From: Phyllobacterium calauticae
GTDB taxonomy: Bacteria; Pseudomonadota; Alphaproteobacteria; Rhizobiales; Rhizobiaceae
Reading direction: 5' to 3'
DNA length: 64,000 bases
Assembly (NCBI RefSeq): GCF_019991125.1
Contig: NZ_JAGENB010000007.1
Span: 62,001 to 126,000, forward strand
The position numbers and the translations under genes were made by a program. Of the stretch, positions 53,771-62,539 are shown in pieces; positions within the stretch are counted from its first letter, which is position 1; the number at the start of each line of letters is the position of its first letter. Under the pieces are notes generated by a model. It had not been told where the DNA came from. It did not search any database and saw only the letters and a list, made by a program, of their open reading frames with translations.

Positions 53771-54994
53771 ATGACCCGACAGATGAGCGGTACGCATCAG
53801 ATTGCCATCGGCAAAAACCCCGAGCGCAGCCGGCATCACAACCGGCGCGTTGTGCTGGATGTCGTGCGCATTCATGGCTCGCTGGGACGCATGCACATCG
53901 CCAAGCTCACCCAGCTGACCGCCCAGGCGGTGGCCAATATCGTTGATGAACTGGTAAGCGACAACCTGCTGATGGAAGTCGGACGCCTGCGGTCCGGTCG
54001 TGGCCAGCCTCCCATACAGTTCGCAGTCAATCCCGAGGGCGCCATTACCATCGGCATCGAGATTGCCGCGGATCACATGGTGATCGTTGTTTTGGACCTT
54101 GCGGGCCAAGTGCGTTCCAAGGAAATCGTTCCCGTCAGAAACACCACGCCCGAACATTTCATTCCCCGCTTTGTCGGCGAGGTGGACAAGATTCGGGGCC
54201 TCTTCAAATCGAAGCTGCTTGGTATCGGCGTGGTGATGCCCGGACCGTTTGAGATCGATGGTATGACATCCGTCGGCCCAACCACCCTTCCCGGCTGGGG
54301 AGCGATTGACACTGCAAAAGTTCTATCCGAGGCGAGCGGCGAACTGGTCATCGTTGAAAACGACGCCACCGCCGCCGTGGTAGGCGAGCGGCTATTCGGT
54401 GCCGGCCAGGCGATTTCTGATTTTTGCATGATTTACTTCGGAGCCGGTATCGGCCTTGGCGTCATCCACGAGGGAACACCGTTTCGCGGTGCTTTCGGCA
54501 ATGCCGGTGAAATCGGACATATCGTGGTCGCACCGCGCGGAAAACAATGCCCGTGCGGCCAGAGCGGCTGCCTCGAACTCTATGCCTCGCTGCATGCCCT
54601 GAAGGAAAAGCTGCGCGAGGCAGGCATCGCCGCCAGCGAATTTTCCGACCTTGAAGCCCTTCATACCGCCAACCATCCCGTTCTGAGAGCGTGGATTGGC
54701 GAGGCCGCGGACTATTTGAGCCCGATGGTTTCGATGCTGGAAAATATTCTTGATCCGGAAACCGTGATGCTGGGCGGAGCCATGCCGGATGCAATCATCG
54801 ATGACATCATTTCCGCCATGCATCATTTGCCGGTGTCTGTGGCGAGCCGCCGTGCGCGCTCCCTCCCGCGCGTCCAGCGCGGCCAGACGGGTCAATTGAC
54901 CGCCGCACTTGGCGCGGCCGCGCTGCCGCTCTTCGAAGTCGTGACCCCCAAACTCGATACATCGCCAACAGACATAGCCCACAACACGTTATAA
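53771..54994 (+). CDS. ROK-family transcriptional regulator
   Basis: 407 residues. Winged helix-turn-helix at about 20-75 (VVLDVVRIHGSLGRMHIAKL; AQAVANIVDELVSDNLL). The ROK sugar-kinase-like domain follows, with GVVMPGPFEIDGM, GEIGHIVVAP and the zinc-binding CPCGQSGCLELYAS. ROK repressors sense sugars or sugar phosphates. Divergent from the ABC operon and 16 bases upstream of the PIG-L gene, so it probably controls both. ATG 53771 preferred over an upstream TTG. Confidence 0.88.
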   Translation: MTRQMSGTHQIAIGKNPERSRHHNRRVVLDVVRIHGSLGRMHIAKLTQLTAQAVANIVDELVSDNLLMEVGRLRSGRGQPPIQFAVNPEGAITIGIEIAADHMVIVVLDLAGQVRSKEIVPVRNTTPEHFIPRFVGEVDKIRGLFKSKLLGIGVVMPGPFEIDGMTSVGPTTLPGWGAIDTAKVLSEASGELVIVENDATAAVVGERLFGAGQAISDFCMIYFGAGIGLGVIHEGTPFRGAFGNAGEIGHIVVAPRGKQCPCGQSGCLELYASLHALKEKLREAGIAASEFSDLEALHTANHPVLRAWIGEAADYLSPMVSMLENILDPETVMLGGAMPDAIIDDIISAMHHLPVSVASRRARSLPRVQRGQTGQLTAALGAAALPLFEVVTPKLDTSPTDIAHNTL

Positions 54995-55010
54995 GCGGCA
55001 GGAGGATACC

Positions 55011-57410
55011 GTGCTGACGTCCCATGAGCGGATCGAACGACAAAAGTCCCGGCCGGCCCTCGTCCGGCTGCACCATGCGCTGTCCCGATTGACATCGACC
55101 GTGACTGTCATGAACACCGGCGCTCATCCCGATGACGAGCAGAACGGTCTCTTGGCCATGTTCCGCTTCGGCCTGGGAATGCGGGTTGTGATCGCCTGCT
55201 CGACCCGTGGCGAAGGCGGGCAGAATGCGCTCGGGCCTGAGCGGCTGGGCGCGCTCGGCGTGCTGCGATCGCGTGAATTGGAGGAGGCGGCCCGGCAGCT
55301 CGATGCGGATGTCCATTGGCTCGGACACGGGCCGGAAGACCCGGTGCATGATTTCGGTTTTTCCAAAGACGGCGACGCGACATTTGCGCGATGGGACGAA
55401 AAGCGCATCGTCGAGCGCCTGGTGCGCGCCTATCGGCAGGAGCGGCCGGATATCGTCATTCCAACATTTCTGGATGTTCCGGGACAGCATGGTCATCACC
55501 GCGCCATGACCCGCGCTGCCGAAGCGGCCATTGCCCTCGCAGCGGATGCCGAGGCCTATCCCGAACATTTTGCCGAGGGCCTGACACCATGGCGCGTGGC
55601 CAAGTACTACCTTCCCGCCTGGCCGGGCGGCGGCGACACCTATGATGACGAGATTCCCCCGCCGGATGCAACGATTGCCATCGACGCCTCGGGTACCGAA
55701 GCGGCAACGGGAGCCGCATACGATCATATCGGCGAATGGTCACGCGCCTATCATGCCTCCCAGGGCATGGGGGTCTGGCGCGATACGCCGCGATCGGCGT
55801 GGCCGCTGCATCTGATGTATGGTCCGAGGGGAAGTCGATCCGAACGTTCCATTCTCGAAGACATTCCGGCGACATTTGCAGAGCTTGCCAACACCGCAGA
55901 TCATTCCGTGAGCCAAGCGCTCGCATCGGCCCACGACGCTATCAATGCAGCCATCCAGGCCTTTCCAGACCGCGACCGCATCACCACGCTTCTCCTGGAT
56001 GCTGCCGGCCATATCGACAGTATCGAAATGCTGGCCTCGCCGGACTTCATGACACGACACGGACATCGGCTGGATCGCAAGCGGCGGGAAATTGACGCGG
56101 CATTGCTTGAAACGGCCGGGATAGACGTGCGGGCGGTTACAGAACCGCAGCACCTGTCACCCGAAAGCACCGGCCGCATTACGGTGCACATGGACAATCC
56201 GTCCATTCCGCTCCCCGGCGATATATCGATCGTGCTGCCATCCGGCGTAGCTGTTACGCGATCGCAGGACGCCGCAAGGTCCCGGTCCTTCGACATCGAA
56301 GCGTCTGCAGCGGCAGCGCTGACAAATCCATATGGACGCAGCTGGTCCAGCCTCGGTGGAAACGGCGTGGCTTTCGCCAATGTTACCGCCAGAATTGGCA
56401 ACCGGCAGGTTCGAGGCACGTTCGATCTTGAAGAGCCATTGAGCATCGTGCCCAGGCATTCCCTGGCACTCCTGCCCGAGGCCATCATCGCCAAACGCGG
56501 TGATGCGATGCGCAGCTGGCAGATCGGGGTCGACGGGATGGATCCCGCGGTTGCTTTGCGCTTTGACGCGCCGCCCGGCTGGACAATCAAGCCGCAGGAC
56601 GGCAAATGGCTGCTGTCTGCCCCCGAGACGCTGCCCGCCGGGATCACTCAGATCACGCCGGAGATATCCGGGCACCCGGCCATGCGCACCACATCCATTT
56701 CCTACCCGCACACCGGACGCTCGGTATTCATCGCCCCTGAACGGCTACGGGTGTTGACGCTGGACTTGAAGCTGCCGGAAGGCGCCAAGATCGGTTACGT
56801 CGGCGGCGGAGCCGACAAGGTCGCCCTGTGGCTTCAGCGCATGGGACTGGATATCACGGAACTCGACACGGAGACCCTTGGCGGCGACCTCTCGTACTTT
56901 ACCACCATAGTCGTCGGCATTTTCACATTCGGCCTGCGGAAAGACCTGAGTGCAGCGACAGCGCGCCTGCACAGCTTCGTTGAAAACGGCGGTCATCTCG
57001 TCACGCTGTACCATCGTCCCAGTGACGGTTGGATTTCCAGCGTCACGCCGCCGCGCTATCTGAAAATCGGATCACCGTCACTGCGCTGGCGCGTGACCGA
57101 TCCCCATGCCCCGGTAACGATATTGTCACCCCGACACCCCCTGCTGACAGGCCCCAATATCATTGGGCCAGCCGATTGGAACGGATGGGACAAGGAACGC
57201 GGGCTTTATTTCGCGTCGGATTTTGACGATGCCTATGAGCCGCTATTGTCCATGCATGATGCCAACGAACAGCCGCTGAACGGCGGGCTGATTTCGGCCC
57301 GCATCGGCAAGGGCAGGCACACCCACACCGGCCTTGTCCTGCATCATCAGCTCGACAAGCTGGTTCCAGGCGCTTTCAGACTGATGGCCAATCTCGTGCA
57401 GCCGGCCTGA
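55011..57410 (+). CDS. Large PIG-L family deacetylase with C-terminal GATase-like domain
   Basis: 799 residues. N-terminal PIG-L domain (about 25-290) with H39-P-D-D42 (NTGAHPDDEQNGL), STRGEGGQNALGPERLGALG, and the distal GQHGHHRAMTRAAE. A middle beta-rich region (about 370-560) is followed by a glutamine-amidotransferase-like fold (about 580-799: IGYVGGGADKVALWLQRMGL; SFVENGGHLVTLYHR) without an obvious catalytic Cys. Domain order fits uncharacterised bacterial PIG-L/GATase fusions. No signal peptide, so likely cytoplasmic, removing an acyl group from the compound imported by the neighbouring transporter. AGGAGG lies upstream of the start (GTG in the DNA). Confidence 0.82.
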   Translation: MLTSHERIERQKSRPALVRLHHALSRLTSTVTVMNTGAHPDDEQNGLLAMFRFGLGMRVVIACSTRGEGGQNALGPERLGALGVLRSRELEEAARQLDADVHWLGHGPEDPVHDFGFSKDGDATFARWDEKRIVERLVRAYRQERPDIVIPTFLDVPGQHGHHRAMTRAAEAAIALAADAEAYPEHFAEGLTPWRVAKYYLPAWPGGGDTYDDEIPPPDATIAIDASGTEAATGAAYDHIGEWSRAYHASQGMGVWRDTPRSAWPLHLMYGPRGSRSERSILEDIPATFAELANTADHSVSQALASAHDAINAAIQAFPDRDRITTLLLDAAGHIDSIEMLASPDFMTRHGHRLDRKRREIDAALLETAGIDVRAVTEPQHLSPESTGRITVHMDNPSIPLPGDISIVLPSGVAVTRSQDAARSRSFDIEASAAAALTNPYGRSWSSLGGNGVAFANVTARIGNRQVRGTFDLEEPLSIVPRHSLALLPEAIIAKRGDAMRSWQIGVDGMDPAVALRFDAPPGWTIKPQDGKWLLSAPETLPAGITQITPEISGHPAMRTTSISYPHTGRSVFIAPERLRVLTLDLKLPEGAKIGYVGGGADKVALWLQRMGLDITELDTETLGGDLSYFTTIVVGIFTFGLRKDLSAATARLHSFVENGGHLVTLYHRPSDGWISSVTPPRYLKIGSPSLRWRVTDPHAPVTILSPRHPLLTGPNIIGPADWNGWDKERGLYFASDFDDAYEPLLSMHDANEQPLNGGLISARIGKGRHTHTGLVLHHQLDKLVPGAFRLMANLVQPA

Positions 57411-57471
57411 CGAACATGAGATAGGGATGAGCCGCTGCGGCACGTCATCCGAAGACCTGTTCCTGTGATCC

Positions 57472-58275
57472 CTACTTCTCGACAGCCGCGACAAAATCCG
57501 CGCGGAAGGCCGCAAGATCAGCAACGCTGACATCCGACACCGCCCAGAATGTCAGGCCGCCACTGGACCATTCGGCAAAATTATAGCCCTCGCGTGTCCT
57601 GCTTGCCGCCGCAATGGGAGATGCCGGCCAGATGAACACATTGATGACGTGACCGTGCCGGCGGTACACCAGAACCGCCACCACCCTGCCATTGATATAG
57701 TCCACGCGGCCGCCCACGAGGGGAAAGCCCTGTGCTGAGAGGTCGATGACCGGCGGAGAATAATCGATCTTGCCGTTGAACCAGGGTTTGACCGTATGTT
57801 GATCGGATGTCTGCACATCGGTCAGGTGGTCGACGAGCAGGGATCGCACGTGGCTGGCAAGAATCTCATCCTGGAGTACAGCGGTCTGGGGCGGCACCGA
57901 CAATACGAGAAAAATACTTGCAGCCAATGCCGCGAATGACGGAACAAAACTCCAGCGCCTGATGAAATCCGCCGCTGTCCGCCACGTGGCGAGGCGATAT
58001 GCCGATGCGGGGGAGCTTGATGACGCTCCGTCGATCTCACGGGAAAGAGCTGTCACGATCCGCTCGCGAGCACGCTCGGGCATCTGCCACCGAACACCAC
58101 CCTGACCAATGATGTTTTTCAGTTCCGCGAACTTCTCCAGCTCCGCCGTACAATTTGCACAGGTGGCAAGGTGCTCTTCAAATTGCAGCGCGTGCATTGA
58201 ATCGAGCTCGCCATCGATGAAGCCGTGCAGCATGACAGCCCAGTCGGAGCATTTTTCCGGTTTGGTCTCGCTCAT
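57472..58275 (-). CDS. Zinc-binding membrane anti-sigma factor
   Basis: 267 residues. N-terminal anti-sigma zinc finger H35-x3-C39-x2-C42 (FEEHLATCANCTAELEKF), one membrane helix at about 114-131 (FVPSFAALAASIFLVLSVP), and a C-terminal domain of about 135 residues on the far side of the membrane. The ZAS motif holds the ECF sigma factor inactive at the membrane. Stop of the sigma gene overlaps its start by four bases. Confidence 0.87.
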   Translation of the reverse strand: MSETKPEKCSDWAVMLHGFIDGELDSMHALQFEEHLATCANCTAELEKFAELKNIIGQGGVRWQMPERARERIVTALSREIDGASSSSPASAYRLATWRTAADFIRRWSFVPSFAALAASIFLVLSVPPQTAVLQDEILASHVRSLLVDHLTDVQTSDQHTVKPWFNGKIDYSPPVIDLSAQGFPLVGGRVDYINGRVVAVLVYRRHGHVINVFIWPASPIAAASRTREGYNFAEWSSGGLTFWAVSDVSVADLAAFRADFVAAVEK

Positions 58276-58877
58276 GATGCTGCCGCCTCGTTGCTGGCTT
58301 CACCGTGCCAAGCCTTGGCGAATTCCTGCCGGGCACGGGCGAGCCGTGACATGACCGTCCCAATAGGCAGTTCTGTGATGTCGGCAATCTGCCGATACGA
58401 AAGCTGTTCGAGTTCGCGCAACACCAATATTTCACGCAACGCATCGGGGAGCGAATATATGACCATACGGACATGCTCGGATTCCGTCTTGCGGATCAAA
58501 GCGGCCTCGGGCGTATCCTCTTCGGTGGCGATGTTTTCGGCGATAGAGGGTGACGCCCCGTCATTGTTGTCCGTCAGAGGCATTTCAACGCGAGACTTGC
58601 GGCGATTTTCCTGCAGCCAGACATGGTAGCAATTCCTGACAATGGCAAAGACCCAGGATCGCGCGTCACCGCCTCGATACCCGTCAAAGCTGCGATAGGC
58701 GCGCAGGAATGCATCCTGAACAATATCCTGCGCGGCGTCCCCGTCACGGCTCAGAAAGCGGGCAAAATTGTAAGCAGCGTCCAAATGCGGAATGATCAGC
58801 CGGTTAAATCGCGCTGCAGTGTCGGCCGCAGGGCGCACCCTTTCCGAGGCGACGTCATGACCTGCCAGCCCTGCCAT
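58272..58877 (-). CDS. ECF RNA polymerase sigma factor
   Basis: 201 residues. Region 2 is at about 20-85 (FARFLSRDGDAAQDIVQDAF; RAYRSFDGYRGGDARSWVFA) and region 4 at about 135-190 (LPDALREILVLRELEQLSYR; IADITELPIGTVMSRLARAR). The ATG at 58877 gives the normal ECF length, although the frame is open to 59099. It pairs with the anti-sigma protein and likely directs the divergent MBL-TPR-DoxX genes and its own operon. The signal is unknown. Confidence 0.88.
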   Translation of the reverse strand: MAGLAGHDVASERVRPAADTAARFNRLIIPHLDAAYNFARFLSRDGDAAQDIVQDAFLRAYRSFDGYRGGDARSWVFAIVRNCYHVWLQENRRKSRVEMPLTDNNDGASPSIAENIATEEDTPEAALIRKTESEHVRMVIYSLPDALREILVLRELEQLSYRQIADITELPIGTVMSRLARARQEFAKAWHGEASNEAAAS

Positions 58878-59374
58878 ATGCACAATGAGGCCCGGCAATC
58901 CCCCGCCTTGCCTGCCAGGGGTGCACCGCGACAGCACATTTGCCAGAAATGCGCGCATACCCACAAGCCGCAACCGCCAGGCAGGCGCCGCACGGGTGGA
59001 ATTTGGAACAAGCATGGATATGGTCGCCAGGTGCATTTGTGTCATGGTGTTCCCAAGCGGCACGGTCGCCGCGCTTGAATCCTCTCCGAAATTCCACAAG
59101 CCGTTTGTTACCTAGATCGAACAAAACGTCAGAATATTCCCGAAACCCGCAAATTATTTCGCCGCTGGCGCAGAATGCTCATCTTACACCGTTTTACGGT
59201 GCCTTGCGCAGCTCCTGTCCGTCAGAATTGCTCCAACATTTTCAATGCCTTGCATAAAAACCTGCGGCCAATGCGAATAAACCCCTGCTGATCTCAATCT
59301 ATTTCATCAGCGGAGGCACTTGATCGAACCATGTTCTCCGTTTGGCTAGAGCTTTCCATTGAAGGAGAATTCCA
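58878..59374. promoter_or_regulatory. Divergent promoter region between ECF operon and MBL operon
   Basis: About 500 bases holding promoters for both directions. I could not identify a convincing pair of ECF -35/-10 boxes. AAGGAGA precedes the rightward ATG at 59375. No other gene is convincing. Confidence 0.35.
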
Positions 59375-60349
59375 ATGTTCGACATTACACGTCGCGCCGT
59401 TCTCGGGTCCGCGGCCGCTGCGGCGGCTTTCGGGCTTTCCAGGCAACTCGAATTTATCCCGCCGGCATGGGCTGAAACGCCAATCGAACCGTCCGTGGGC
59501 TTCTACAAATACAAGGTCGGATCGGTCGAGATCACGGCCATCTATGACGGTATCTGGCGCAAACCGCATGACCCGGCATTCATCAAAAATGCTTCTGTCG
59601 ACGAGACCAAGCAGGCCTTGGCAAAGGCGGGCCTGACCACTGAATTCATGCCCATTCCGCTGACTGTCGTCGTACTGAAAATCGGCGACCGGCTGGTGAT
59701 GATGGATGCGGGCTCCGGCGTTGGCCAATGGCAGGCGAATGCCACCCATCTGCCGGCAAACATGCAGGCGGCCGGAATAGATCATACAAAGATCGACACC
59801 GTCATCATCTCGCACTTCCACCCCGATCATGTGTGGGGATTGATGGAAAAGGAGACGAATGCCCCGGTATTTCCAAATGCCGAACTGGTCGTGAACGAGA
59901 CCGAATACAATTGGTGGACCGAACCGGGACGCGTTGACAAGCTGGCAGAGGGCCGCAAACCGGCCGGCAAGCGTATTGCCCAGGTTTTCCCGACATGGAA
60001 GAACTGGCATCTGGTCAAGGACGGCGCGGAAGTCGCCCCCGGCATACACCTGATTGCGGCACCTGGTCATACACCCGGACACTCCGCTTTCCTTGTCACC
60101 TCCGGCAATGAGCAATTGCTTGTCTCGGCCGACACGATGTACGTGCCTGCCCTGCTCGCGCCCCACCCGGAATGGCAAGGCAGCTACGATCAGGATGGCC
60201 CGACCGCCATTACCACCCGCCGCAAGCTCATCGATCGTGTGATCGCTGACAAGATACAGATCTGCGGTTCTCACTTTCCGTTCCCCGGCTCGGGCACCTT
60301 CGTCAAGGACGGCAACGCCTATGGCTTCACGGCCACCGTCCAAGCTTAG
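59375..60349 (+). CDS. Tat-exported metallo-beta-lactamase-fold hydrolase
   Basis: 324 residues. Twin-arginine-type signal (ITRRAVLGSAAAAAAFGLS, cleavage near PAWA). The metallo-beta-lactamase metal motif is HFHPDHVWG at 147-155, with downstream His in APGHTPGHSAF and the final GSHFPFPGSG. Typical of lactonase/hydrolase members acting in the periplasm. AAGGAG lies just before the ATG. Begins the operon with the TPR gene 21 bases later. Confidence 0.88.
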   Translation: MFDITRRAVLGSAAAAAAFGLSRQLEFIPPAWAETPIEPSVGFYKYKVGSVEITAIYDGIWRKPHDPAFIKNASVDETKQALAKAGLTTEFMPIPLTVVVLKIGDRLVMMDAGSGVGQWQANATHLPANMQAAGIDHTKIDTVIISHFHPDHVWGLMEKETNAPVFPNAELVVNETEYNWWTEPGRVDKLAEGRKPAGKRIAQVFPTWKNWHLVKDGAEVAPGIHLIAAPGHTPGHSAFLVTSGNEQLLVSADTMYVPALLAPHPEWQGSYDQDGPTAITTRRKLIDRVIADKIQICGSHFPFPGSGTFVKDGNAYGFTATVQA

Positions 60350-60370
60350 AAACACAAAGGAGATAGGATC

Positions 60371-60835
60371 ATGATCAAGACTGCATTCATCGGCTTTGTA
60401 AGCCTTGTCACAGCTGCAACCCTTATGCCCGGCACCGTTGTCGCCCCGGCCTACGCCGTCGATAATATGGAGACGGCAGGCGCTCCGGATCTGACATCAG
60501 CGCGCGCAAAGATCGCAGCAAAGAACTATACCGGCGCTTTGGAGGAGCTGCGCGGGCTGGCCGAAGACAGCCCACAGGCCGACGTCTACAACCTTCTCGG
60601 CTACACACTGCGCAAGACAGGTGATTTCGAGACATCCCTGACCTATTATACCAAAGCCTTGGAACTCCAGCCTGATCACAAGGCCGCCCGTGAATATTTG
60701 GGCGAGCTCTATGTCGAGACCGGCAAAATGGACAAGGCGAACGAGCAGGTGGCATCGCTGACACGGCTCTGTCCGAATGGCTGTGAAGAGCTTGAAGACC
60801 TGCAAAAATTCATTGCCTCAAACGGCACCAGATAA
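60371..60835 (+). CDS. Exported tetratricopeptide-repeat protein
   Basis: 154 residues. Signal peptide to about residue 29 (ATLMPGTVVAPAYA). About three TPR units follow (YTGALEELRGLAEDSPQADV; YNLLGYTLRKTGDFETSLTY; HKAAREYLGELYVETGKMDK), so it is probably a periplasmic scaffold. C-terminal CPNGCEELEDLQKF has a Cys pair that could bind metal or form a disulfide. Same operon as the MBL hydrolase gene; a terminator follows. Confidence 0.83.
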   Translation: MIKTAFIGFVSLVTAATLMPGTVVAPAYAVDNMETAGAPDLTSARAKIAAKNYTGALEELRGLAEDSPQADVYNLLGYTLRKTGDFETSLTYYTKALELQPDHKAAREYLGELYVETGKMDKANEQVASLTRLCPNGCEELEDLQKFIASNGTR

Positions 60836-60841
60836 CGCTAC

Positions 60842-60870
60842 GGCAGGCGGCCCACCGCCGCCTGCCTTTT
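60842..60870 (+). terminator. Rho-independent terminator after the TPR gene
   Basis: GGCAGGCGG (60842-60850) / CCGCCTGCC (60858-60866), nine perfect pairs, 7-base loop, followed by TTTT. It probably attenuates or ends the MBL-TPR transcript before the DoxX gene. Confidence 0.8.
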
Positions 60871-60895
60871 CGCCAGCCCAAAGGGAGAAAACGTC

Positions 60896-61315
60896 GTGAA
60901 CATGATGGCAAAAGGCACGCATCTCGCCGATGTTTTGATGCTGTTCAGCCGGCTGTTGCTGGCCTGGATATTTCTGCACGAGGGTTTTACGCTGGCCGCA
61001 AACCTGGATGGGACAATTGCAGTCATGGCAAAACTTGGTGTGAACGCACCGCTTGCCCTGGCGACCATCGCCCTTCAGATCTGTGCTGGCATTTCCATTG
61101 CTTTTGGCTTTTACGCCCGCCTTGGCGCTTTGGCGCTGGGGATATTCTGCCTGCTGACCGCGGTACTGTTCCACACCAATTTCGCCAACCAGAACGAGCT
61201 GCTGCATTTCGAAAAGGATCTCGCCATTGCGGGCGGCATGTTTGCCCTGGTCGTTGGAGGCGCCGGGAATCTGTCGTTTGACAACTTGATGCGGACGCAC
61301 CCGATAAAGCTCTGA
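60896..61315 (+). CDS. DoxX family membrane protein
   Basis: 139 residues with four hydrophobic segments, N-terminal LMLFSRLLLAWIFLHEGFT and the ALQICAGISIAFGFYARLGA pattern of DoxX/SURF4-like proteins, and the DLAIAGGMFALVVGG helix. DoxX members are linked to thiol/oxidative stress. Start is GTG with AAGGGAG upstream. It sits behind the terminator of the TPR gene, so it may be partly read through from the ECF-controlled promoter. Confidence 0.82.
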   Translation: MNMMAKGTHLADVLMLFSRLLLAWIFLHEGFTLAANLDGTIAVMAKLGVNAPLALATIALQICAGISIAFGFYARLGALALGIFCLLTAVLFHTNFANQNELLHFEKDLAIAGGMFALVVGGAGNLSFDNLMRTHPIKL

Positions 61316-61439
61316 CGGTGTCTTGGATCGGTCATCGAGTTCAGTGCGCCGTGACGCGCCTGCCGGCAAAGATCGAGCGCGCAGCAGCCATGGCAAACCG
61401 GCGGGGTAACGCTGCTGGGCGACGCCATTCTACCCTTAC

Positions 61440-62531
61440 TCAAGCCAGCTCATATTTCGCATCGGGTACGACGACGAGTTTACCGACAAATGCCTTCGCC
61501 ATGAAATCACTCTGCGCGCGGTGGAATTCGGAGAGCGGGTAGACACCACCGACAAGCGGTTTGATCTTGCCTTCCTCGATATAGCGGACAATGCGGCGGA
61601 AATCGCCGCGTGTGCCCTGGGACGATCCGTGTAGTTGCAGCTGTTTCAGATACATGGTCCGAAGGTCGAGTTGTACCACAGGTCCGCCGATGGCACCGGC
61701 CGTCGTATAGCGGCCTTCCGGCCGCAGGATGCGCAGAAGATCATTGAACAGGGGGCCACCGACAAGATCGGCAACCACATCGATGGGCTTGCCGTTGAGA
61801 ACACGCTCCACGGCAGTGACAAGATCACCGTCACCGCGGGTAATCACTGCCTCGGCGCCGATATCAAGCAGCGCCTGCTCCTTGCCGGCGCCAACCACCG
61901 CATAGGGAATGGCACCGCGCGCCCGCGCCAATTGAACGATGCCCGAGCCAACACCGCCCGAAGCACCCGTGACAAGAACCCGTTCACCGGATTTCAATCC
62001 GGCTCGCTCAAGCATCTGTTCGCCGGTCAGATAAGCACAACAGAAGGTCGCCAGTTCGATATCGCTCAAATCGGTGTTGACCACATGGGCATTTTCACCG
62101 GGCACCGCGACATATTCCGCGTAGCCGCCATCGCGGCCATGACCGATATAATCAATGTCGGCAAGACTGTCGTCTTCACGGTTATAGATGGAAAAATCCA
62201 CCATGACGCGCTCGCCGATACGACTATAGGCAACACCTGCGCCTACAGCCACGACGTGGCCGACAATATCCGTGCCCTGGATGCGCGGAAAGGTGAGCGT
62301 CGGGTCCTGCCGCCGCCAGCTGGAAACCGCGCTCGCATCATTCTCCGTACCATAAGCGCCCTGGCGCACCCACACATCCGTGTTGTTCATGCCGCAGGCG
62401 GAGATTTCGATCAGAACCTCGCCTGCCGCCGGTTGCGCCACCGGCACATCGGTCCGGTACACCAGCTTGTCGAGATCGCCGTGCCCCGTCAGCAAGACGG
62501 CTGACATTGTTCGGGAAACCGTATCCATCAT
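61440..62531 (-). CDS. Zinc-type alcohol dehydrogenase-like oxidoreductase (MDR family)
   Basis: 363 residues. GroES-like N-terminal part (EISACGMNNTDVWVRQGAYG; PRIQGTDIVGHVVAVG) and Rossmann part VLVTGASGGVGSGIVQLARA. The sequence CGMNNTD and later residues fit the quinone-reductase-like MDR group. It starts at the ATG pair at 62531, just after the aminotransferase gene stop, with GAGG between them, so the two are co-transcribed. Substrate unknown. Confidence 0.85.
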   Translation of the reverse strand: MMDTVSRTMSAVLLTGHGDLDKLVYRTDVPVAQPAAGEVLIEISACGMNNTDVWVRQGAYGTENDASAVSSWRRQDPTLTFPRIQGTDIVGHVVAVGAGVAYSRIGERVMVDFSIYNREDDSLADIDYIGHGRDGGYAEYVAVPGENAHVVNTDLSDIELATFCCAYLTGEQMLERAGLKSGERVLVTGASGGVGSGIVQLARARGAIPYAVVGAGKEQALLDIGAEAVITRGDGDLVTAVERVLNGKPIDVVADLVGGPLFNDLLRILRPEGRYTTAGAIGGPVVQLDLRTMYLKQLQLHGSSQGTRGDFRRIVRYIEEGKIKPLVGGVYPLSEFHRAQSDFMAKAFVGKLVVVPDAKYELA

Positions 62532-62539
62532 CCCGGACC

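Noticed and set aside
54807-55727. 306-codon minus-strand frame across the ROK/PIG-L junction
   Set aside because: Overlaps two convincing genes on the other strand and shows no family motif.
59294-60355. 353-codon minus-strand frame opposite the MBL hydrolase gene
   Set aside because: The opposite strand has the HxHxDH motif, a Tat signal and a ribosome-binding site; this frame has none.
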